A stretch of 33,902 bases of DNA from Arthrobacter sp. B0490 (GCF_002929355.1 NZ_PJIR01000022.1:1-33902), one strand, 5' to 3'. Numbered from the stretch's first letter, positions 7,212-15,677 are shown. Translations and numbers: made by a program. The notes: generated from the letters alone by a model not told the origin.

Positions 7212-8908
7212 TAGGCTTGAACTCCGTGGCGCAGCAAATAAACTCCCGGTTCCTGAAATCCGCAACGACCAAGCACATCTTCGTGACTGGCGGCGTGGCC
7301 TCCTCACTCGGCAAGGGACTGACGGCATCCAGCCTGGGTCACCTGCTGAGGGCACGCGGCCTCTCCGTGACGATGCAGAAGCTTGATCCCTACCTCAATG
7401 TCGACCCCGGCACGATGAACCCGTTCCAGCACGGCGAGGTCTTCGTGACCGACGACGGCGCCGAGACCGACCTGGACATCGGCCACTACGAGCGGTTCCT
7501 CGACGAGAACCTCGACGGGTCGGCGAACGTGACGACCGGCCAGGTGTACTCGACCGTCATCGCGAAGGAGCGCCGCGGCGAATACCTCGGCGATACCGTG
7601 CAGGTCATCCCCCACATCACGGACGAGATCAAGCGGCGCATGCGCCTGCCGGCGGAGCCCGTGCCGGGCAAGAAGTCCCCGGACGTCATCATCACCGAGA
7701 TCGGCGGCACCGTCGGTGACATCGAATCGCAGCCGTTCCTCGAATCCGCCCGGCAGGTCCGCCAGGACGTGGGCCGGAACAACGTCTTCTTCCTCCACGT
7801 CTCCCTCGTGCCGTACATCGGCCCGTCGCAGGAACTGAAGACCAAGCCCACGCAGCATTCCGTGGCCATGCTGCGCTCCATCGGTATCCAGCCTGACGCC
7901 ATCGTGATCCGCTCCGACCGTGAGGTCCCCACCGCGATGCGCGAGAAGATCGGCCGCATGTGCGACGTCGACATCGACGCCGTGGTGAATGCCGCCGACG
8001 CGCCGAGCATCTACGACATCCCGAAGACCCTCCACGCCCAGGGCCTCGACGCCTACATCGTCCAGGCGCTCGACCTGAAGTTCAAGGACGTCAACTGGAC
8101 CAAGTGGAACAAGCTGCTCGAGGCCGTCCACAATCCCAAGCACCAGATCGAGGTGGCGCTGGTCGGCAAGTACATCGACCTCCCCGACGCCTACCTGTCC
8201 GTGACCGAGGCACTCCGCGCGGGCGGATTCGCGAACAAGGCGAAGGTCACCATCAAGTGGGTACCGTCCGACGAGTGCCAGACACCGGAGGGCGCGAAGA
8301 AGGCCCTCGCCGGTGTCGATGCGGTCTGCATCCCCGGCGGCTTCGGCATCCGCGGCCTCGAGGGCAAGCTCGGGGCACTGACCTACGCCCGCGAGAACGG
8401 GATCCCGACGCTCGGCCTCTGCCTGGGGCTGCAGTGCATGGTCATCGAGTACGCGCGGAACGTCGTGGGTCTCGAGGGCGCGTCGTCGAGCGAGTTCGAG
8501 CCGGACACGAAGTACCCCGTCATCGCGACCATGGCCGAGCAGCTCCACATCGTGGCCGGCGAGGGCGACATGGGCGGCACGATGCGCCTGGGCCGCTGGG
8601 AGGCGAAGCTCCAGGAGGGCTCCGTCGTCGCCGGGACCTACGGCAAGACGACGGTCTTCGAACGGCACCGCCACCGCTACGAGGTGAACAACGAGTTCCG
8701 CGGGCAGATCGGCGATGCGGGCCTCGTCTTCTCCGGGACGACGACGGACGGCGAGCTCGTCGAGTTCGCCGAGCTGCCGAAGGACGTGCACCCCTACTAC
8801 GTCTCCACGCAGGCCCACCCCGAGCTGAGCTCCCGCCCCACGCGGCCGCACCCGCTGTTCGCGGGCCTCGTCAAGGCGGCGCTCGAGCGCCGTGGCGCGA
8901 AGGGCTGA
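7208..8908 (+). CDS. pyrG: CTP synthase
   Basis: 566 aa from GTG 7208, or 560 aa from GTG 7226; neither has a good ribosome-binding site. The 7208 start overlaps the recN stop, while the product from 7226 (MAQQINSRF) is closer to usual family starts. The enzyme aminates UTP to CTP using glutamine. The N-terminal synthetase domain begins KHIFVTGGVASSLGKG. The C-terminal class I glutamine amidotransferase has its nucleophile in LGLCLGLQ (C405 counted from 7208) and the HPE partner motif in STQAHPELSSRPTRPHPLF. Length matches the family. Followed 2 nt later by a NUDIX gene, as in Rv1699-Rv1700. Confidence 0.95.
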   Translation: MIGLNSVAQQINSRFLKSATTKHIFVTGGVASSLGKGLTASSLGHLLRARGLSVTMQKLDPYLNVDPGTMNPFQHGEVFVTDDGAETDLDIGHYERFLDENLDGSANVTTGQVYSTVIAKERRGEYLGDTVQVIPHITDEIKRRMRLPAEPVPGKKSPDVIITEIGGTVGDIESQPFLESARQVRQDVGRNNVFFLHVSLVPYIGPSQELKTKPTQHSVAMLRSIGIQPDAIVIRSDREVPTAMREKIGRMCDVDIDAVVNAADAPSIYDIPKTLHAQGLDAYIVQALDLKFKDVNWTKWNKLLEAVHNPKHQIEVALVGKYIDLPDAYLSVTEALRAGGFANKAKVTIKWVPSDECQTPEGAKKALAGVDAVCIPGGFGIRGLEGKLGALTYARENGIPTLGLCLGLQCMVIEYARNVVGLEGASSSEFEPDTKYPVIATMAEQLHIVAGEGDMGGTMRLGRWEAKLQEGSVVAGTYGKTTVFERHRHRYEVNNEFRGQIGDAGLVFSGTTTDGELVEFAELPKDVHPYYVSTQAHPELSSRPTRPHPLFAGLVKAALERRGAKG

Positions 8909-8910
8909 CC

Positions 8911-9597
8911 ATGGGACTGCCCGGGCCGGGAAGCGTCGCGTTCGGCGACGAGCAGAGCCCACGCAGGCTCCTCGGGACCACCACGGTCTACGAGGGGCGC
9001 GTCTGGGACGTCGTCAGCGAGCAGTTCAGCCTGACCGACGGCGGCGAGGCCATCACGCGGGACTTCATCCGGCACCCGGGGGCGGTGGCCGTGCTGGTGC
9101 TGAACGACGAGGGACAGGTCCTCCTGCTGCGCCAGTACCGCCACCCGGTCCGGATGGCGCTGTGGGAGATCCCCGCTGGACTCCTCGACGAGGACGGCGA
9201 GGAGTTCGTGGAGGCCGCTGCCCGTGAGCTCGCGGAGGAGGCCGACGTCACCGCCCGGCGGTGGCACGTCCTCGTCGACCTGTTCCTGTCACCGGGCTCG
9301 TCCTCCGAAGCGCTCCGCGTGTACCTGGCCCGCGGCATCGGCGACGTCCCCGAGGCCGACCGGCACACGCGCACCCACGAGGAGGCCGAGATCGAGCTGC
9401 AGTGGGTGGATCTCGATGCCGCGGTGGACGCGGTGCTCGAAGGACGCATCCACAGCCCATCCGCGGTCGCGGCGATCCTCGCCGCGCGCGTGGCACGCGA
9501 GAACGGCTTCGTCGACCTCCGCCCCGCGACGACCCCCTGGCCCGAGCACCCGAGCCAGCACGCGACGTGGCCCCGCGGCGCCGTGCTCGAGGGCTGA
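8911..9597 (+). CDS. NUDIX hydrolase, ADP-ribose pyrophosphatase type
   Basis: 228 aa; ATG 8911 lies 2 nt after the pyrG stop. The NUDIX box spans residues 90-113 (AGLLDEDGEEFVEAAARELA...): G90, E97, R105-E106 and E109-E110, with one extra residue between G and E and D replacing the last G. The segment VLLLRQYRHPVRMALWEIPAG before the box is characteristic of ADP-ribose pyrophosphatases, which split ADP-ribose into AMP and ribose-5-phosphate with Mg2+. M. tuberculosis Rv1700 occupies the same place. The substrate is inferred. The stop is followed by the GTG of xerD after 1 nt. Confidence 0.9.
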   Translation: MGLPGPGSVAFGDEQSPRRLLGTTTVYEGRVWDVVSEQFSLTDGGEAITRDFIRHPGAVAVLVLNDEGQVLLLRQYRHPVRMALWEIPAGLLDEDGEEFVEAAARELAEEADVTARRWHVLVDLFLSPGSSSEALRVYLARGIGDVPEADRHTRTHEEAEIELQWVDLDAAVDAVLEGRIHSPSAVAAILAARVARENGFVDLRPATTPWPEHPSQHATWPRGAVLEG

Positions 9598-9598
9598 C

Positions 9599-10558
9599 GT
9601 GCCGGGACCTGAGCCCGCCGGCGGCGGGCCGCTGTCCCTCCTCATCCGGGACTATCTGCAGCACATGTCCGTCGAGCGCGGGCTGTCCGTCAACACGCTC
9701 TCGGCCTACGGGCGTGACCTCAGGCGCTACCAGGCGTTCCTCGACGCGCGCGGCGTCCCGGACGCCCGGGCCATCACGCGGCACGACGTCTCGGCCTTCG
9801 CGCAGGCGGTGGCCTCGGGGGAGGACGGACTCTCGGCGCTGAGTCCGCGGTCCGCGGCCCGCACGGTCGTCGCGGTCCGCGGCCTCCACCGGTTCTGGGC
9901 GCTGGAGGGCATCACCGAGGGCGATCCGGCCCGGGACGTCCACCCGCCCATGACGGGGCAGCGGCTCCCGAAGGCCATCCCGGTCGCCGACGTGGTGCGC
10001 ATCCTCGAGTCCGTCGACACCGCCACGCCGTCCGGGCAGCGCGACCGCGCGCTGCTTGAATTCCTGTACTCGACGGGCGCGAGAATCAGCGAGGCCGTCG
10101 GTCTCGACGTCGACGACGTCTCCGTCAGCGAGGCGCTGGACGGACCCGCGGTCGTGCGGTTGACGGGCAAGGGGTCCAAGGAGCGCCTGGTGCCCGTGGG
10201 GTCGTACGCGGCGAGGGCCGTCGACGCCTACCTCGTCCGGGGCCGCCCGGCCCTCGCGGCGAAAGGCAAGGGCAGCCCTGCCCTCTTCCTCAATGCGCGG
10301 GGCGGCCGTCTGAGTCGCCAGAGCGCCTGGACCATCCTGAAGACCGCGACCGAACGTGCGGAGGTCGAGCGGGACGTCTCGCCCCACACGCTGCGGCACT
10401 CCTTCGCCACACACCTGCTCGAGGGGGGAGCGGACGTGCGCGTGGTGCAGGAACTCCTCGGACACGCCTCCGTCACGACGACCCAGGTGTACACGCTCGT
10501 CACCGCCGACACCCTGCGGGAAGTCTATGCAGCGGCACACCCCCGTGCCCGTGCCTGA
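9599..10558 (+). CDS. xerD: Tyrosine recombinase XerD
   Basis: 319 aa from GTG 9599. It resolves chromosome dimers at dif together with XerC. The N-terminal SAM-like domain (YLQHMSVERGLSVNTLSAYG) is followed by the catalytic domain with all active-site residues: R162 (STGARISE), K191 (LTGKGSKERLVP), H263 and R266 (HTLRHSFATHL), H289 (LLGHAS) and nucleophile Y298 (TTTQVYT). XerD rather than XerC is chosen because of its place after pyrG-NUDIX, as in Rv1701. It is a host housekeeping enzyme, not evidence of an integrated element: no att repeats or phage genes flank it. The end overlaps the next NUDIX gene. Confidence 0.93.
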   Translation: MPGPEPAGGGPLSLLIRDYLQHMSVERGLSVNTLSAYGRDLRRYQAFLDARGVPDARAITRHDVSAFAQAVASGEDGLSALSPRSAARTVVAVRGLHRFWALEGITEGDPARDVHPPMTGQRLPKAIPVADVVRILESVDTATPSGQRDRALLEFLYSTGARISEAVGLDVDDVSVSEALDGPAVVRLTGKGSKERLVPVGSYAARAVDAYLVRGRPALAAKGKGSPALFLNARGGRLSRQSAWTILKTATERAEVERDVSPHTLRHSFATHLLEGGADVRVVQELLGHASVTTTQVYTLVTADTLREVYAAAHPRARA

Positions 10559-11102
10559 GCCTTCGGGGGTGCCCGTCGATGCGGTGCGACCGGGCGAGTG
10601 GGTGACCGTCGACGGGGTGGCCTACCGCTGCGTCGTCCTGTGCTTCCTGTTCAGGCCCGGCGGTCGGGGAGGGGCATCCCGGGACGTGCTCCTCGGACTG
10701 AAGCGCACCGGCTTCGGCAGCGGCAGGGTGGTCGCGCTCGGCGGCAAGATCGACGGGCGGGAGTCGGCCGTGGACGCCGCGGTGCGCGAGGTGGCGGAGG
10801 AGAGCGGTATCGAGCTCGCACCGGGCGACGTGGGCGAAGCAGGCCGCATCACATGGTCCTTCCCTGCCCGCCCGGCCTGGAACATGCTGGCGTTCCTGTT
10901 CACGGCCGAGGCCGGCACCTCGGCGCCGGTGGCCAGCGAGGAGATCGAACCCCGCTGGTACCCCGTCGACGCGCTCCCGTGGCACGCCATGTGGCAGGAC
11001 GCGCCCCACTGGGTGCCGTCCGTCCTCGAGGGGCGCAGGATCGCCGCCTCCATCGTGATGGACGCCGACAACGAGGGTGTGGCCGGCGCCGTCGTGCGAT
11101 GA
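10527..11102 (+). CDS. NUDIX hydrolase, MTH1-like (8-oxo-dGTP diphosphatase family)
   Basis: 191 aa from ATG 10527, which overlaps xerD by 32 nt. Later in-frame GTGs at 10545, 10551 and 10569 are also possible, the last giving no overlap. The NUDIX box is canonical at residues 73-95: G73, E79, R87-E88, E91-E92, G94. The residues before it (GLKRTGFGSGRVVALGGKIDG) resemble MTH1/NUDT1, which hydrolyses oxidised purine nucleotides, more than bacterial MutT. Downstream PRWYPVDALPWHAMWQDAPHW is also like MTH1 (VFRADALPW, MWPDD). Role in nucleotide-pool sanitation is inferred. It is the last gene of the plus-strand series before the convergent prp operon. Confidence 0.85.
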   Translation: MQRHTPVPVPEPSGVPVDAVRPGEWVTVDGVAYRCVVLCFLFRPGGRGGASRDVLLGLKRTGFGSGRVVALGGKIDGRESAVDAAVREVAEESGIELAPGDVGEAGRITWSFPARPAWNMLAFLFTAEAGTSAPVASEEIEPRWYPVDALPWHAMWQDAPHWVPSVLEGRRIAASIVMDADNEGVAGAVVR

Positions 11103-11106
11103 GGCG

Positions 11107-11120
11107 CCGCCCACCGGCGG
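11107..11120. terminator. Possible small GC hairpin between convergent genes
   Basis: CCGCC (11107-11111) pairs with GGCGG (11116-11120) across a 4-nt loop, in the 30-nt gap between the convergent NUDIX and prpC genes. There is no T-run, so a terminator role is only suggested by position. Confidence 0.25.
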
Positions 11121-11132
11121 GGGACCCGGGGG

Positions 11133-12278
11133 TCAGCCCTCGCCCACGTGCCGCTCGTCGGGTCCGTCATAGAGGCTGAGGGGCCTGATCAGCGAGTTCG
11201 AGGCCGCCTGCTCCATGATGTGCGCCGTCCAGCCCGTGATGCGGGCGGCGATGAAGAGGGGCGTGAACATCTCGGTGTCGAAGCCCATGAGGTGGTAGGT
11301 GGGTCCGGCGGGGTAGTCGAGGTTGGGCTTGATGCCCTTGGCCTCGTCCATCGCCGTCTCCAGCCCGGTGTACAGGCCGAGGATCTCGCCGCGCCCGTAG
11401 TACTCGATCATGGCGTCGAGCGCCGACTTCATCGTGGGGACGCGGGAGTCGCCGTGCTTGTACACGCGGTGGCCGAAGCCCATGACCTTCTTCTTCGCGG
11501 CCAGGGCGTCCTCCATCCAGGCCTTCGCACGGGCGGCCGCCTCCTCGCGGGTCTCGTCCTCGCGGATGCCGATCTCCTCGAAGGTGTGCATGACGGCCTC
11601 GTTCGCGCCGCCGTGCAGTGCTCCCTTGAGGGCCCCGATCGCCCCGGTGACCGCGGAGTGCAGGTCCGAGAGGGTCGAGGTGATGACGCGCGCCGTGAAG
11701 GTCGAGGCATTGAAGGAGTGCTCCGCGTACAGGACCATCGACACGTCGAACGCGTGGACCACCTCCGCGGGCGCCTCCTCGCCGAAGGTCATCCACAGGA
11801 AGTTCGCCGAGTACCCGAGGTCCTCGCGGGGTTCCACGCGGGCCTGCCCGCGGCGGCGCCGCTGGTCGTAGGCGACGACGGCGGGGAAGACCGCGAGGAG
11901 CGACGCCGCCTTCTCCCTGTCCGCCTCGGGCGAGTTGTCGCCGGCCAGCGGGTGGCACGCGCCCAGGACCGACACCGCGGTCCGCGCGACGTCCATGGGG
12001 TGTGCGGTCAGCGGCAGGAGGTCGATGGCCGCGACCACGTGGTCGGGGAGTGCGCGGTGCGCCCGCTCGAAGGCGTCGAAGCGCTCCCGCTCGGCGGGAT
12101 CGGGCAGTTCGCCGTTCCACAGGAGATAGGCGATCTCCTCGAAGTCGCGGTGACCCGCCAGTTCCTGCACGGGGTAGCCCCGGTACAGCAGCGAATTCGT
12201 GTCTGGATTGACCTTCGAGATCGCGGTGGTGTCCACCACGACCCCTGCGAGTCCCTTGTGGATCTCCGGTGCTGTCAC
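11133..12278 (-). CDS. prpC: 2-methylcitrate synthase
   Basis: 381 aa from GTG 12278, preceded by an AGAGAGAG purine run. It condenses propionyl-CoA with oxaloacetate to 2-methylcitrate. The citrate synthase fold is clear, with catalytic H222 (LHGGANEAV), H270 (GFGHRVYK) and D321 (PNLDYPAG). The short N-terminus starting MTAPEIHKGLAGVVVDTT is typical of methylcitrate synthases rather than the longer housekeeping GltA, and the adjacent prpB and prpD support this. The start codon GTGA overlaps the prpB stop, indicating coupling. Third gene of the gntR-prpD-prpB-prpC operon. Confidence 0.93.
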   Translation of the reverse strand: MTAPEIHKGLAGVVVDTTAISKVNPDTNSLLYRGYPVQELAGHRDFEEIAYLLWNGELPDPAERERFDAFERAHRALPDHVVAAIDLLPLTAHPMDVARTAVSVLGACHPLAGDNSPEADREKAASLLAVFPAVVAYDQRRRRGQARVEPREDLGYSANFLWMTFGEEAPAEVVHAFDVSMVLYAEHSFNASTFTARVITSTLSDLHSAVTGAIGALKGALHGGANEAVMHTFEEIGIREDETREEAAARAKAWMEDALAAKKKVMGFGHRVYKHGDSRVPTMKSALDAMIEYYGRGEILGLYTGLETAMDEAKGIKPNLDYPAGPTYHLMGFDTEMFTPLFIAARITGWTAHIMEQAASNSLIRPLSLYDGPDERHVGEG

Positions 12279-13231
12279 GGCTGCTCTCTCTCTGCGTTCG
12301 GTTCCCCGGCTGCGGGTGTGCCCGTCCGGATGACGCCCGGCACCTCGAAGTCGAAGACCGAGGAGTCGAAGCGGTTGTATCCCTCGTAGTCCACCAGTTC
12401 GTAGAGGCGGCCACGCGTCTGCATGTCGGCCACTGCCGCTTCCTGCGTGCCGTGGGCCCTGATCGAGTCCAGCGTACGCTCGGCGGCGCCCATCGCACTG
12501 CGCAGCAGGGTCACCGGGTAGATCACCAGGGTGACGCCCACCTCCTGCAGCTGCTCCACGGTGAACAGATCGCTCTTGCCGAACTCGGTCATGTTCGCCA
12601 GGATCGGCACGTCGACGGCGTCGCGGATGGCCCGGAATTCGTCGAGGGTCCGCATGGCCTCGGGGAAGATGGCGTCCGCGCCGGCCTCGACGAGTGCCCG
12701 CGACCGCTCCTGCGCCGCCTCGAGGGTGTCGGTACCCCGGATGTCGGTGCGGGCCATGATGAGGAAGCCCGGGTCGCGGCGCGCATCGGCCGCGGCGCGG
12801 ATGCGCTTCACGGCCGTCTCGAGGTCGACGACGTTCTTCCCGTCCAGGTGGCCGCACCGCTTCGGGTTGAACTGGTCCTCGATGTGGCAGCCGGCGAGGC
12901 CGGCGTTCTCGAGCTCCTGGACGCTGCGGGCCACGTTCATGGGTTCGCCGAAGCCCGTGTCGGCGTCGACGATGCACGGCAGATCCGTCATGCGGGCGAT
13001 CTGCCCCGCACGGTGTGCGACCTCCGTCAGGGTGGTGAGCCCGATGTCCGGCAGGCCGAGGTCGGCGGCGATCACGGCACCGGAGATGTAGACGCCGTCG
13101 AAGCCCTTGTCGCCGATGAGGCGGGCGGACAGCGGATTGAACGCCCCGGGGAACTGCTGGACCCGGCCTGAGGCCAGCGCGTCCCTGAGGTTCCGGCGCT
13201 TCTGCTCGGGGGTGATGCTCGAATACAGCAC
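12275..13231 (-). CDS. prpB: 2-methylisocitrate lyase
   Basis: 318 aa from GTG 13231, with a GGGGGCGG purine run upstream, 8 nt after the prpD stop. It cleaves 2-methylisocitrate into pyruvate and succinate. It belongs to the isocitrate lyase/PEP mutase family: signature KRCGHLDGK at residues 124-132 with catalytic C126, metal-binding region DADTGFGEPMNVARSVQELE (89-108), and MARTDIRG. Length near 300 aa separates it from the longer isocitrate lyase AceA. Its TGA overlaps the prpC start. Confidence 0.94.
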   Translation of the reverse strand: MLYSSITPEQKRRNLRDALASGRVQQFPGAFNPLSARLIGDKGFDGVYISGAVIAADLGLPDIGLTTLTEVAHRAGQIARMTDLPCIVDADTGFGEPMNVARSVQELENAGLAGCHIEDQFNPKRCGHLDGKNVVDLETAVKRIRAAADARRDPGFLIMARTDIRGTDTLEAAQERSRALVEAGADAIFPEAMRTLDEFRAIRDAVDVPILANMTEFGKSDLFTVEQLQEVGVTLVIYPVTLLRSAMGAAERTLDSIRAHGTQEAAVADMQTRGRLYELVDYEGYNRFDSSVFDFEVPGVIRTGTPAAGEPNAEREQP

Positions 13232-13239
13232 GCCGCCCC

Positions 13240-14757
13240 CTACAGGAGTCCCTGCGGCGCGCCGGCCGCATCGACGATACCCGGCCGGGCCAGGATGTTC
13301 AGCTGTCCGAGCGATCCGGCGGGGAGGTCGGGCAGCTGCTCGGCCGCGGCCAGGAAGCGGTCGAGTTCGGCGTCGTCGACCACGCCGGCGGCCAGCATGC
13401 GCAGCTTGGCGACGTAGTCCGCGCGGGCGAACGGCCTCGCCCCGAGGGGGTGTGCGTCCGCCACCGCGATCTCGTCGGTGATCACGGTGCCGTCCGTGAG
13501 GGTGATCTCGACCCTGCCGCCGAAGGCCTTCTCGGCGATGTCCAGGGAATGGTAGCGGCGCGTCCATTCGGGGTCCTCGAGGGTGGTCACCCTGTGCCAG
13601 AGCGCGACGGTGTCCGGCCGGGCCGCGCGGGCCGGGGCGTAGGAGTCCTCGTGGTGCCAGCGGCCGTCCTGGAGCGCCACGGTGAAGATGTACGGGATCG
13701 AATGGTCGAGCGTCTCCCGCGAGGCGGTGGGGTCGTACTTCTGCGGGTCGTTGGCGCCCGAACCGATGACGTAGTGCGTGTGGTGCGAGGTGTGGATGAC
13801 GACGGACGCCACGTTCTGCGGGTCCGTCACCTCAGGGTGGGAGCCGTGCAGGCGCCGGGCGAGGTCGATCCAGGCCTGCGCCTGGTACTCGGCGGAGTGT
13901 TCCTTGGTGTACGTGTCGAGGATGGCGCGCTTCGGTTCGCCCCGGGCCGGCAGGGGCACCTCGTAGGACGCCCCGGGTCCGTCGAGGAGCCAGGCGATGA
14001 CGCCGTCCTCGCCCTCGTAGATGGGCGTGGGGGAGGTCTGGCCGCGCATCGCCCGGTCCACCGCCTCGACCGCCATCTTGCCCGCGAAGGCGGGCGCGTG
14101 CGCCTTCCAGGTCGAGATCTCGCCCTTGCGCGACTGGCGGGTCGCCGTCGTCGTATGCAGGGCCTGGCCGACGGCATGGAAGATGACCTCCGGGTCGAGG
14201 TCCAGCAGGGTGCCGATGCCCGCCGCGGCGGACGGGCCGAGATGCGCGACGTGGTCGATCTTGTGCTCGTGCAGGCAGATGGCCTTCACGAGGTCCACCT
14301 GGACCTCGTAGCCCGTCGCGAGCGCACGCACGAGGTCCCGGCCCGAGGCGCCGGTGTGCTGGGCCGCCGCCAGGATCGGCGGGATGTTGTCGCCCGGGTG
14401 CGAGTAGTCGGCGGCGAGGAAGGTGTCGTGGTAGTCGAGTTCGCGGACCGCGACGCCGTTGGCCCAGGCCGCCCATTCGGCCGACACGGGGGTGTCGACG
14501 CCGAACACGGCGGCTCCGGCGCCGTGCGCGGACACCGGGTGGCTCAGCGCCTGGGCGCGGGCGGCGACGACGGGCGCCCGCGTCAGCGAGGCGAGGGCCA
14601 CGGAGGCGTTGTCGATGATCCGGTTGATGACCATGTCCGTGACCTCGGGGGTCACCTCCACGGGGTCGACGGCGACCTCGGCGATCTTCCAGGCGAGCTG
14701 GCCGGTGCGGGGGAGGTTCTCCTCGCTGCGGTGGACGCGGACGGGATGGAGCTCCAT
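13240..14757 (-). CDS. prpD: 2-methylcitrate dehydratase
   Basis: 505 aa from ATG 14757, with GAGAGGAA about 7 nt upstream. It dehydrates 2-methylcitrate to 2-methyl-cis-aconitate. It is a MmgE/PrpD family protein of usual length, recognised by VRELDYHDTFLAADYSHPGD near residue 100, CLHEHKIDHVAHLGPSAAAG, and the conserved TRQSRKGEISTWKAHAPAFA segment. Hydration of the product to methylisocitrate would need aconitase, which is not in this window. First enzyme gene of the prpDBC series; 68 nt separate it from the GntR regulator. Confidence 0.93.
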   Translation of the reverse strand: MELHPVRVHRSEENLPRTGQLAWKIAEVAVDPVEVTPEVTDMVINRIIDNASVALASLTRAPVVAARAQALSHPVSAHGAGAAVFGVDTPVSAEWAAWANGVAVRELDYHDTFLAADYSHPGDNIPPILAAAQHTGASGRDLVRALATGYEVQVDLVKAICLHEHKIDHVAHLGPSAAAGIGTLLDLDPEVIFHAVGQALHTTTATRQSRKGEISTWKAHAPAFAGKMAVEAVDRAMRGQTSPTPIYEGEDGVIAWLLDGPGASYEVPLPARGEPKRAILDTYTKEHSAEYQAQAWIDLARRLHGSHPEVTDPQNVASVVIHTSHHTHYVIGSGANDPQKYDPTASRETLDHSIPYIFTVALQDGRWHHEDSYAPARAARPDTVALWHRVTTLEDPEWTRRYHSLDIAEKAFGGRVEITLTDGTVITDEIAVADAHPLGARPFARADYVAKLRMLAAGVVDDAELDRFLAAAEQLPDLPAGSLGQLNILARPGIVDAAGAPQGLL

Positions 14758-14825
14758 GGTGTTCCTCTCGGTACTGCGGGCTGGTGCGGGCTGGTGCGGG
14801 GTGTGCGTCGCTGATGCGGGCAGGA

Positions 14826-15488
14826 TCAGGAGGTGTCCGGGGGGTCGTCCTTTCCCCCGGCGGGGGTCAGCAGGTGCTGCAGGCTGTGGTGGAGGTGCAC
14901 CCGCATCGACGCCTCGGCGAGGTCGGCGTTGCCCGAGGCCAGGGCGAGGGCGATCTGCTCGTGCTCCCGCGCCGACGCGAGAAGGCGCTCCGGGTTGTCC
15001 CGCGCGAGGCGACGGACCCTCGCGAGGTGCGTGCGGATCGGCTTCTGCGCCTGCAGCAGGTAGCGGTTCCCGGCGGCGGCGTCGATGCACTGGTCGAGTC
15101 GGGCGACGAGCGCGTAGTACGCGTCCTGGGCGCCGTCGTCGTCCTCGATGAGCCGCCCGGCGAGGGCGAACTCCGCGGCGAGCGCGGTGAAGACGCCGCG
15201 ATCCCCGCGGGAGGCCGCGAGCCGCACGGCGGCGCATTCGAGTGGCAGGCGGACCTCGAACACGTCGGTGACGGCCTCGAGGGAGATGGCGGAGACGACG
15301 ACGCCGCGGCCCGCGTGCGGAGCGGCGAGGCCGTCGGCGACGAGCCGGGCGAGCGCCTCGCGGAGGGGGGTGCGGGAGACCCCGAGCCTGGCCGACTGCT
15401 CCACCTCCGCCAGCACATCACCCGGGGCGAGCCGCCACTCCACGATGTCCGACCGGAGCAGGGCGTAGGCACGATCGCTGGCCCTCAT
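14826..15488 (-). CDS. GntR-family regulator (FCD type), probable controller of prp genes
   Basis: 220 aa from ATG 15488. The N-terminal winged helix-turn-helix spans residues 1-70 (AYALLRSDIVEWRLAPGDVL, then LGVSRTPLREALARLVADGL and the wing HAGRGVVV). The C-terminal FCD ligand domain follows, with FEVRLPLECAAVRLAA and a histidine-rich end (EHEQIALALASGNADLAE, HLHHSLQHLL). FCD regulators bind small carboxylates or related metabolites. Location directly upstream of prpD and divergent from prpE suggests it senses propionate or methylcitrate and controls both units; this is inference. It is not the sigma54-type PrpR of enteric bacteria nor the mycobacterial PrpR. Confidence 0.88.
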   Translation of the reverse strand: MRASDRAYALLRSDIVEWRLAPGDVLAEVEQSARLGVSRTPLREALARLVADGLAAPHAGRGVVVSAISLEAVTDVFEVRLPLECAAVRLAASRGDRGVFTALAAEFALAGRLIEDDDGAQDAYYALVARLDQCIDAAAGNRYLLQAQKPIRTHLARVRRLARDNPERLLASAREHEQIALALASGNADLAEASMRVHLHHSLQHLLTPAGGKDDPPDTS

Positions 15489-15551
15489 GCCGATACCTCC
15501 CCGTCTGCGGTGGTGCTCGTCCGCCCGCTGTCGCGGTGCAATGCCCGTTCC

Positions 15552-15580
15552 AATGTATGCACAGAAGGGCTCTCGTACAA
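15552..15580 (-). promoter_or_regulatory. Candidate promoter of gntR-prpDBC
   Basis: On the minus strand, TTGTAC (15580 to 15575) and TACATT (15557 to 15552) are separated by exactly 17 nt, giving a plausible -35/-10 pair ahead of the gntR start at 15488. The -10 overlaps the first operator motif. Confidence 0.45.
15553..15564 (+). promoter_or_regulatory. Candidate GntR operator 1
   Basis: ATGTATGCACAG matches the second site at 15616-15627 in 10 of 12 positions. The core resembles the TGTATACA-type palindromes bound by GntR/FCD regulators. It overlaps the candidate -10 of the minus-strand promoter. Confidence 0.5.
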
Positions 15581-15615
15581 GAATGGGCCGCCAGGGAGCC
15601 TGACATCCGACCCGG

Positions 15616-15627
15616 ATGTATACACGG
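15616..15627 (+). promoter_or_regulatory. Candidate GntR operator 2
   Basis: ATGTATACACGG contains a perfect TGTATACA palindrome (15617-15624). It lies 63 bp (about six helical turns) from operator 1 and includes TATACA, a possible -10 for prpE (15619-15624). I see no convincing -35 for that promoter. Confidence 0.5.
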
Positions 15628-15677
15628 AGCGATGGGGGATACTGATGCTCACCAACCACGCGCGACGAGGGGCGATC

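Noticed and set aside
4929..7355. 808-aa minus-strand frame opposite nadK, recN and pyrG
   Set aside because: It spans three genes with unmistakable motifs on the other strand; no domain is recognisable in it.
9599..10558. Tyrosine recombinase as a sign of an integrated element
   Set aside because: It has the full XerD set and lies in the conserved pyrG-NUDIX-xerD order, with no att repeats or phage genes nearby.
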